Part shown: piece by piece, positions 14,461 to 14,498 of the stretch
How positions within the stretch are numbered: position 1 is the stretch's first letter
Layout of the letters: every line of letters begins with the position of its first letter
DNA from: an uncultured Mycoplasmatota bacterium
GTDB taxonomy: Bacteria; Bacillota_I; Bacilli_A; RF39; UBA660
DNA length: 14,498 bases
NCBI GenBank assembly: GCA_900551105.1
Contig: URUT01000034.1
Coordinates: 1-14,498, forward strand
Direction: 5' to 3'
Program-made: the position numbers and the translations under genes
The notes under the pieces: model-generated
Seen by the model: only the letters and a program-made list of their open reading frames with translations
Databases searched by the model: none
What the model was told of the DNA's origin: nothing

Positions 14461-14498
14461 AAAAAACACCAGCACAAAAAATCTATTAAATAGACCTG
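14461..14498. repeat. 38-bp direct repeat, copy B, touching the window edge
   Basis: Matches 10169-10206 at 36 of 38 positions. On the minus strand it ends TGTGCTGGTGTTTTTT, like the terminator in copy A. By analogy it is probably the distal half of a terminator for the gene upstream of gajA, which lies outside the window. The repeat may continue past the edge. Confidence 0.9.

Noticed and set aside
10169..14498. Insertion sequence or transposon bounded by the 38-bp repeats
   Set aside because: The repeats are direct, overlap a terminator hairpin, and no transposase or integrase is encoded between them.

Overview
This window reads as a bacterial anti-phage defence island from a very AT-rich, low-GC bacterium, most likely Bacillota or a Mycoplasmatota-like relative. 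The evidence is AGGAGG-type ribosome binding sites, extended -10 promoters (TGNTATAAT), rho-independent terminators, and AT-rich codon use with TGG for tryptophan and TGA used as a stop. All recognised genes lie on the minus strand, so transcription runs from high to low coordinates.

Right part (about 14498 to 10247): a two-gene Gabija system, made of gajA (OLD-type ATPase plus TOPRIM nuclease) overlapping gajB (UvrD-like SF1 helicase). It is followed by a separately promoted PD-(D/E)XK plus DUF5655 protein. The block is bracketed by two near-identical 38-bp sequences (10169-10206 and 14461-14498, 36/38 identical). The inner one forms a terminator-like hairpin with a T tract.

Middle (10146 to 9523): a lone 207-residue protein of unknown function with two predicted membrane segments.

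Left part (9434 to about 190): one long probable operon starting at an extended -10 promoter. The order is hsdM, hsdS, an unrecognised gene with a HEPN-like R-x5-H motif, hsdR, an ApeA-like HEPN protein, and a four-helix membrane protein. Junctions between the first five genes are overlaps of 8 and 4 nt or gaps of 2 and 17 nt. The operon ends at a 10-bp-stem hairpin (191-213), with a second T-tracted hairpin behind it (94-136). The type I R-M system resembles the IC (EcoR124-like) family. Its specificity subunit carries four perfect 12-bp repeats encoding (ELEA)4 between the two target-recognition domains, the place where EcoR124-type enzymes change their recognition spacer.

A new minus-strand gene starts at position 15 and leaves the window.

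Taken together, the modification-restriction enzyme acts on unmodified foreign DNA and Gabija nicks or degrades phage DNA. The HEPN proteins look like RNase effectors that could act as back-up abortive-infection modules. The most notable arrangement is the HEPN-like gene lodged between hsdS and hsdR, recalling the prrC-in-hsd design, plus a second HEPN gene at the operon's tail. These functional links are inference from layout and motifs; no searches could be run.
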